From: Undaria pinnatifida
Taxonomy: Eukaryota > Sar > Phaeophyceae > Laminariales > Alariaceae
Reading direction: 5' to 3'
DNA: 64,000 nt
NCBI GenBank assembly: GCA_012845835.1
Contig: JABAKD010000025.1
Span: forward strand, 2,825,153-2,889,152
Shown here: positions 58,456 through 64,000 of the stretch, piece after piece
Layout: each line of letters opens with the position of its first letter
Position numbering within the stretch: position 1 is the first letter of the stretch
Notes under the pieces: generated by a model
Told to the model about the DNA's origin: nothing
The model's database searches: none
Seen by the model: only the letters and a program-made list of their open reading frames with translations
Made by a program: the position numbers and the translations under genes

Positions 58456-58726
58456 GACCAAGGCTACGGTAGGGGGGGTACCCCCATTTTCACTGGTGTG
58501 TTTGAGCCACTCGCACGAGTAGCTCTGTACCCTACGGATGAAGATGGTTTAGGAACTTGGTTTGGCGCAGCTTAGATCACCTTTGCATTGCAGATTGATT
58601 TCGTCAAAATGTAAAACATAAAGAAAACGTAAGATTGCATAGGAACAAAGGGGTTACTCGCGCGAGTGACCCCTAGCCACTGAAATAATAGGCCCAAAAG
58701 GGGACCCCCCTACCGTAGCCTGGGTC
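58456..58726. mobile_element. MITE, copy 2 (4-bp target duplication ATAA)
   Basis: The left end GACCAAGGCTACGGTAGGG and right end CCCCCTACCGTAGCCTGGGTC are inverted repeats of about 30 bp. ATAA flanks both sides (58452-58455 and 58727-58730). The interior shares CCACTCGCACG, CTCTGTACC and TTGGCGCAGC with copy 1 at 3033-3301 and ends with CGCGCGAGTGACCCC. It is non-coding. Confidence 0.85.
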
Positions 58727-59054
58727 ATAAGCGGTCTCTTGCTGACTCTCCAGCCCATCTGGGATGTGCGCCAGTATGATGAAAGCAACACGTGCAGCGT
58801 AGAAACGGAGGGGGAGCATTTCCCGTAGTTGCTCGCAAAATTGTTGTCAAGCAACTAACAGCAGATATGAATGCCTTCAAACCAAAAAAAAAAGTAAAAG
58901 TAAAAAAAAAGAAACAGGTGTTGACTTTCAAGCTTGCGCAGCAACGTAACAATTTTGAGCAGAATAGACCCTGCGTTATCGTAAAATTGAAGCAGAAAAT
59001 GCGTTGAAATTTGGGCATCATCTACCCTATATCACCAGAAACGGGAAAAGTAAC

Positions 59055-59127
59055 TTTAATAGAGGTAAAGTATATGGTATACCCTTTTTTGGCGAAAATG
59101 GTTTCTGAATGACGGGGCTCCTTAGAC
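59055..59127. repeat. Solo unit of the 57-kb minisatellite
   Basis: AATAGAGGTAAAGTATATGG to TGAATGACGGGGCTCC, almost identical to array units, 1.6 kb away and beyond MITE copy 2. Confidence 0.92.
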
Positions 59128-61970
59128 TGACCCAAAATCGCCGGGATTTTCGCCTTGTTTGGCAAAATAGAGTTTGTTTTGTATACCTAGGCCATGCTTT
59201 TGTTCATCAAGTTACGCTTTTTCCATGCATGCTCAAAGTCAGTTTGTTGGTGAAAAACAGGCCTCCTCAAGTTTGAGCGCTCTCAGAAAACAACTGGTGC
59301 ACCTCTATCGTAGCATGCGTCAGAAACGCGTTCCTACTCGCATGGAAACCTCCCAGATGTCTACTGTCGGGTGATCGCCGGCATCTACACAGGTAATTAC
59401 CCTTCTTCTAATTTAATGCCCCAACACACGTAGTCTTGTCGTATACGCTTCCGACTCAAACGAAGGAGGAGATCACAATGACATCGCGGCTTCCGAAGTT
59501 ACCGCCGCCGCCGCACTCAAAGCTGCTTTTTACCGCATTTTTATGTATTTCAGTCGCCGTGTAGGTGCGTGGACCGCCAGGTTCGCCTTGCCAGGTACCT
59601 GAGCAGGTGTGCACCACACCAACATCCACCCGGCTGGTAGGTGTTTCTAACGCGCACCGTCAACCAAAAATTGTTCCACAACTACCTATCAACCATATCG
59701 CAGGTTTAACTCAAAAACACCATATCATAAATGAAATGTATAAATGTATCACGCAGCTTGCAAAGTTGAGTTTCAACCATTCAATCGGTCGTATTCACAG
59801 CTGAGAGTTTTTCAAAATTTCACTAAAACTACCTATCAACGGCAGCTGAGATGGGGGGAAAATAGCGCGTGTCTTTTTTTGGACCACTTTTTGTCCGCTC
59901 TGTGAACGCGCGTCATTCCTGGCATCAATCAATTATGGTATACAATTCGAAGTCTAGGGTACGCCAACTATCAGTACCTACGGCTGATAGGGGCTAGTGG
60001 CAAGAAAGTGCCTCCCCCAACCATACGCCCTGAAAAAGACCAAGAACAGTCGGGCATTTTCAATATTCAAGAAGAACAATTTTTGAGTTTGTTTTTAGTA
60101 GACGAGCCGGTTCCAGGTATACTCCAAGGCATGCCTGTACAAGTTCCCGTGCGATTTGCTTTTAAATGACGGGGTTGTACAATATTGCGCCCAAAAGTAT
60201 AGTTAACACATAGGAAGCAATTACAAGGCAGTGCCCAAAGTACGCATTTTTTCCGCGCAAAAATAAAAGGTCCAAGAGTTCACGCCGGTTTTTCGAGACA
60301 GGCGGTGAGACTTTTCATACGTGTTCTATGCGCCCCTACCGAACCGTTAACGAAAACGGGGTGCTTGTTTCTCGTTGTTCTTCGCCAGAAAAATCGGGTC
60401 TAAGAACGTTGCTAATGGTAATGAGATCTTGAACAACAAAGTTGGCATATTTTTTTTTACCATGAATAGTATTTCGCTGAAAAGATTTACGTAGCGTCGC
60501 TGTGGAGAAAAACGATTGAAAATTGGTTAATACTTCGAAGTATTATTTTTTTTTCACGCGGCGCAAACTTGTCAGTTTTCGTTTTTCAACAAAACTCGGT
60601 CGACGTTGTCCAACAACCACGATTGAGCTTGGACCTCAAGATGGGACCACAACTCACGGCCAACTCGCTTTGTTCCGGACAAGGTTACATGAATGCAGGT
60701 GACAGCGCCGAGGCGTTTATGTTGATCCATGCTTTAAGGCGCGAGCGTTTGCCCGCACTATCAGCTGTTCTTAGATCAAAGCTTCTCAGTCTTCTTGTAT
60801 CGCCCGTTGGACAGCGATCGCAAGTTTTACTGTCTGTTTTGAACACACCAGTGGTCAAAGGTGCTTTCGGCAGAAACCTAGTCGGCGGCCGCCACACATC
60901 ACCGGCCGCAGTGTGAGCACTGTATACCAAAGGTGGACGAAGACCCTAACGAGCCCGCCACGTTCAGATTTCACGACGCCGGATGTCGTCGATTTTTTTG
61001 AACGAAATGTGTCGAGTATTGTCGACCACCCGGGATCTCGCCGCTTCGAAATAATCATTAGCTTGAGTTTTCTCAACATTCCGCCAGGAATCCAGATTTT
61101 TTTCTGAAAAATTGGAAAAATTCCAAAACAAATATCAAGAAAGCGGGCCGTCGACACGCACAACATACTGGTTTAACGAAACAGCGCCAATGAAGACATC
61201 AAAAACATCCACACATTACTGTGATAATAAACAATGCTACCATGGACTTCAAAACCGTCCCCACACCTATTTTTTTCCGGGCATAACGCCAACATCGACG
61301 TCAAACCCGTCTTGAACTCACCGCTATACGGCATAACGTCAGCTTAAGCGTTAAAACCGACCACACATCAAGGCTGCACGTAGAGCGTGTCCCTCACCAC
61401 GCTCGAATCTAATTTCCCGGCTAAACACAACCGGAACAGTTCCAAGCCACTAAAAAATTGCTGAAACCACACAACACAAGAAAATCGGCAAGTCACCCAG
61501 TTCTGACTCTTGTCCAGAATTCTGCCACATGCCCAAAACTCTTCACATCTATCTACTTCCGTATCAGCCAACTCAAACGCGTCGCCTTACCCGCTCCTCT
61601 CCGAGTCAATTAAATTGAACTCTCGTCCAAACACAGAACATATCGAAAGGGGAAAATATTCCACTCGATCTCGCTAATCCTGCTCTAGTCCACTGAAGAG
61701 TAATGCTATACTCCTCCCCCCCTCCTCCCCAGTAGTGAGCCCAGTCGAAAACCCTCGTCCGGTCTCCACGACTTGTCCAACGTGTCTCCATTTGATCTGC
61801 TGCACAGCTAAAAAAACATCTCAGTCGGCCCAAACGCGCTGCGATACCCCCCCCCCACAGCCAGCGAATTCGGACTGCCGTCCCGAACTCCACGACCAGT
61901 TGACAGAGCAAAGAACATCCACGTTAGGTAAATAATCCCATCTTAATCGACCTGAACGGACTGCGTACTT
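59128..61970. other. AT-richer stretch with unassigned frames
   Basis: Frames at 59174-59374 (SSLSALRKQLVHLYRSMRQK), 60569-60916 (plus, EAFMLIHALRRERLPALSA) and 60685-60930 (minus, KTDSKTCDRCPTGDTRRLRS) look partly protein-like. None has a recognised family or clear splice sites. They may be transposon-derived. Confidence 0.3.
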
Positions 61971-62530
61971 CTCCCCCCCAGCCCCCTCGCAATCAATGAA
62001 ACGTGGACTTTCGTGTCTAGAATACCGCGATCTGGCCAAAGAGAAGAGAGTCTCCATTCTAGCTATATACTCCCACCTCGGTCGATCCCATCCATGCTAT
62101 ATCACCCCCCCCCCCCTCTCCCATCATATTACTATGCCCTCCCCTATCCCCGTTACTCTACCCTCTCTCCCTCCCTCCCTCCCTCCCTCCCTCCCTCCCT
62201 CCCTCCCTCCCCCCTTTCCCTCCCCCTCCTCATGCTTGTGGGGCAGCTTGTGGGGGCTAGTTTCGAAAACAGGTTGGGTCCGATTGCGGCCCCGCCGCAG
62301 CTCGTAGCTCTGTGGAAGTGATATGGTTAGAGTCAACGGATCCAACCCAACCTCGTCACCCTGAAAACATCCGGTAGGTTTCGCCACCAACAGGGATCAT
62401 CCACTGGAAGATTCCCCCCCTCCCTCCCCCCCCCCCTCTCCGTTTCCCCCCACCCTTTCTCCTCCCCGCCCCTGCCCCACTCCTTCCCCTCCTCCTTCCC
62501 CTCCTCCTCCCCCGCACCTTCCTCCCCCTC
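61971..62530. repeat. Pyrimidine-rich tract with (CCCT)n at 62163-62212
   Basis: A nearly pure C/T strand with about ten CCCT units and further CCCTCC runs up to 62530. Confidence 0.9.
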
Positions 62531-62599
62531 CACCGTGAACATGCTAGAATACCGCTTCATCAGTTCATCTACGGTATGCGGACCGTCTCGGCGAAATAA

Positions 62600-62715
62600 A
62601 CCGCAGGTTTCACCGAACCGAAACATATTTCGCTGAATCGAAACACATTTCGCCGACCCGAAACACGTCTCGCCGAGCCGGACGCGTCTCGCCGAACCGA
62701 AACAGGCCTCGCCGC
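62600..62715. repeat. About five ~20-bp tandem units (CGAAACACRTTTCGCCGA)
   Basis: Degenerate units of CCGAAACAxxTTTCGCCGA, each containing an internal inverted TTTCG/CGAAA pair. Confidence 0.85.
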
Positions 62716-62904
62716 AGGTACCAACCGCAACAAAACCGCAGCATACATTTCAACCCTGAAAATAGGTAAAAATTGCGCCCTTGAATTGAGTTCCACGCGG
62801 TTTAGAGTTTAAAGTGATCTCAGTCTTGCCCGGATGCCCCCCGCGCGTATTCATTCGGGTCGATACGAGGGAAGTTTCCGATAATGTGTTTTGTAGCGTG
62901 TGCC

Positions 62905-63420
62905 TGGTGTGCTCTAGGATACCCGGGCAGTATTGTATATGTTTTGGTCGTGCTCGGGTAGATGGTACCCGGGTATCTCGCGAGTATTGGTCATGCTCGC
63001 GTAGATAACGGGTACCCCTCGAGTGTATACCCTAGTTATACTCTCAGGTACCCCGGTATCAAACTTATTCATTTTGATAATACTTGGGTACGGGTAGGTG
63101 CCCACGTACCCCGCGAGTATTGATCATACTCCGTTGGGTACCGGATGCCTCGCGCATGTATACCCTCTATATACTCTGAGGTACCCAGGTGTCAACCTAA
63201 GTTGTTTCGGTCGTACTTGGGTAAGTACTGAGGTACCCCGTGAGTATTGATCGTATTCGGGTGGGTACCGGGTTCCCCACGAATGTATACCCTAAACATA
63301 CGCTGGGGTACCCGGGTATCAAACCTAGTTGTTTGGGTCGTGCTTGGGTGGGTCCCCGGGTGCCCCGCGAGTGTTGATCATACTCGGATAGGTACCGGGC
63401 ATGATACCCCGCGGGTATAT
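62905..63420. repeat. ~120-bp satellite, about four units, rich in GGTACC palindromes
   Basis: The units repeat GTACCCCGCGAGTATTGATC, TACTCGGGTAGGTACCGGG, CGAGTGTATACCCTA and CTGGGGTACCCGGGTATCAA. Starts fall near 62985, 63105, 63235 and 63357. It ends about 100 bases from the RBR ligase exon. Confidence 0.85.
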
Positions 63421-63525
63421 TTCCTTCCAAATAGACGTGCACCCTGGGAGTTTCGGCTCGGCAGCCACTGCTGGGGTGGCGGTGATGGTCGCGACGGGAA
63501 CGCGAGGCGGGCGCCGCGCCATGGT

Positions 63526-63707
63526 TCAAGATATTGTGCACGACGACTGCACTGCGCCGGCCACCCTTTGAGTGTTGTATGCGCGGTTAAGCACGGGGTT
63601 GTTGGACCAGTGTCCCCGCTGACAGTCGCCGCCGACAACCCACTCCGTCAGGTGCAGCCAGCAGAACTCGTGCTGGCACATGCTGCACTGCATGTGGTTG
63701 CACCCTC
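63526..63707 (-). CDS. RBR-type (RING-IBR-RING) E3 ubiquitin ligase, last exon with RING2
   Basis: After a TTTAACAG acceptor the minus frame reads GCNHMQCSMCQHEFCWLH, TEWVVGGDCQRGHWSNNPV, and ends SSCTIS with TGA. GGCNHMxC...C..EFCW is the signature of the RBR RING2 (Rcat) domain; the Cys of GCNHM is the catalytic thioester cysteine. The usual CWxC zinc ligand is His here (CWLH). RING1, IBR and the start of RING2 must lie in exons beyond 64000. RBR ligases receive ubiquitin from an E2 on the catalytic Cys and pass it to substrate. Confidence 0.85.
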
Positions 63708-64000
63708 CTGTTAAAGGGTTTCCATGCATGATGGGAGGGGACGGGGTGGCGAGGAGGAGGGGTGGGTCGATACACGTACTTAACACACACCGCAAGAAGA
63801 GCGTACGGTTGTATCTCGTAACACGATTCATACAAAAAAAAACGCGAGTCGTGATTCGTGACGTTTGGGTTTGGTTCGTTAGACTGAAGGACGACTCGAT
63901 AACGATAACCCAGAGTACCTCCAGTACCCGGTAGATATTGATGTTAATATTACGGAGGTCCATTGTTAACAGGATGAAATTTCACAAAAAAAAAGGGAGG
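63708..64000. other. Intron of the RBR ligase gene running off the window
   Basis: No further RING or IBR motif is visible up to the edge. Confidence 0.5.

Noticed and set aside
1-64000. tRNA and rRNA genes
   Set aside because: I looked for B-box words (GGTTCGANTCC) and found no cloverleaf-compatible context; no rRNA core words were seen.

Overview
The window is nuclear DNA of a photosynthetic stramenopile, most likely a brown alga. Three signs point there: host genes split into many short exons by 0.3-1.5 kb GT-AG introns; presequences with an ER signal ending at an Ala-Phe site, the plastid-targeting motif of algae with secondary red plastids; and a Ty3/Gypsy fossil of a type I associate with stramenopiles. 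The species assignment is inference.

Layout. 1-5.8 kb: a broken Ty3/Gypsy pol remnant on the minus strand, with a ~270 bp MITE inserted in it and an inverted copy of one of its internal blocks. 7.8-15.1 kb, minus strand: exons of RPN13/ADRM1, the proteasome ubiquitin receptor. Its Pru domain is complete apart from the N-terminus, and a candidate first exon lies 14 kb upstream at 29.4 kb. 17.8-30.2 kb: mostly repeats (twin 70-bp hairpin arrays, CACGGT repeats, ~200-bp promoter-like repeats, a PIF/Harbinger-like MITE), two inverted copies of the first exon of an unrecognised plastid-targeted protein, and a short C-terminal exon. 34.3-43.6 kb, plus strand: eleven exons of an Obg GTPase with glycine-rich, G and OCT domains; only its N-terminus is missing. 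46.6-52.9 kb: a palindrome holding two divergently transcribed, nearly identical two-exon genes for a plastid protein that joins two EF-hands to a Tic20-type membrane domain. 53-63.5 kb: duplicated repeats, the last exons of one unknown gene, a 7-unit minisatellite, a second MITE copy, simple repeats and a ~120-bp satellite. 63.5-63.7 kb, minus strand: the last exon of an RBR (RING-IBR-RING) ubiquitin ligase whose body lies beyond the right edge.

The host genes fall into two themes: plastid biogenesis (Tic20-EF-hand pair, possibly Obg, the unknown presequence proteins) and the ubiquitin-proteasome system (RPN13, RBR ligase). They are not an operon. The most interesting points are the EF-hand/Tic20 fusion, its palindromic duplication with near-identical exons and unrelated introns, the paired hairpin arrays beside a duplicated plastid-targeted exon, and a MITE family with precise 4-bp target duplications. 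Many long open frames in this window are low-complexity or repeat artefacts and were left out.
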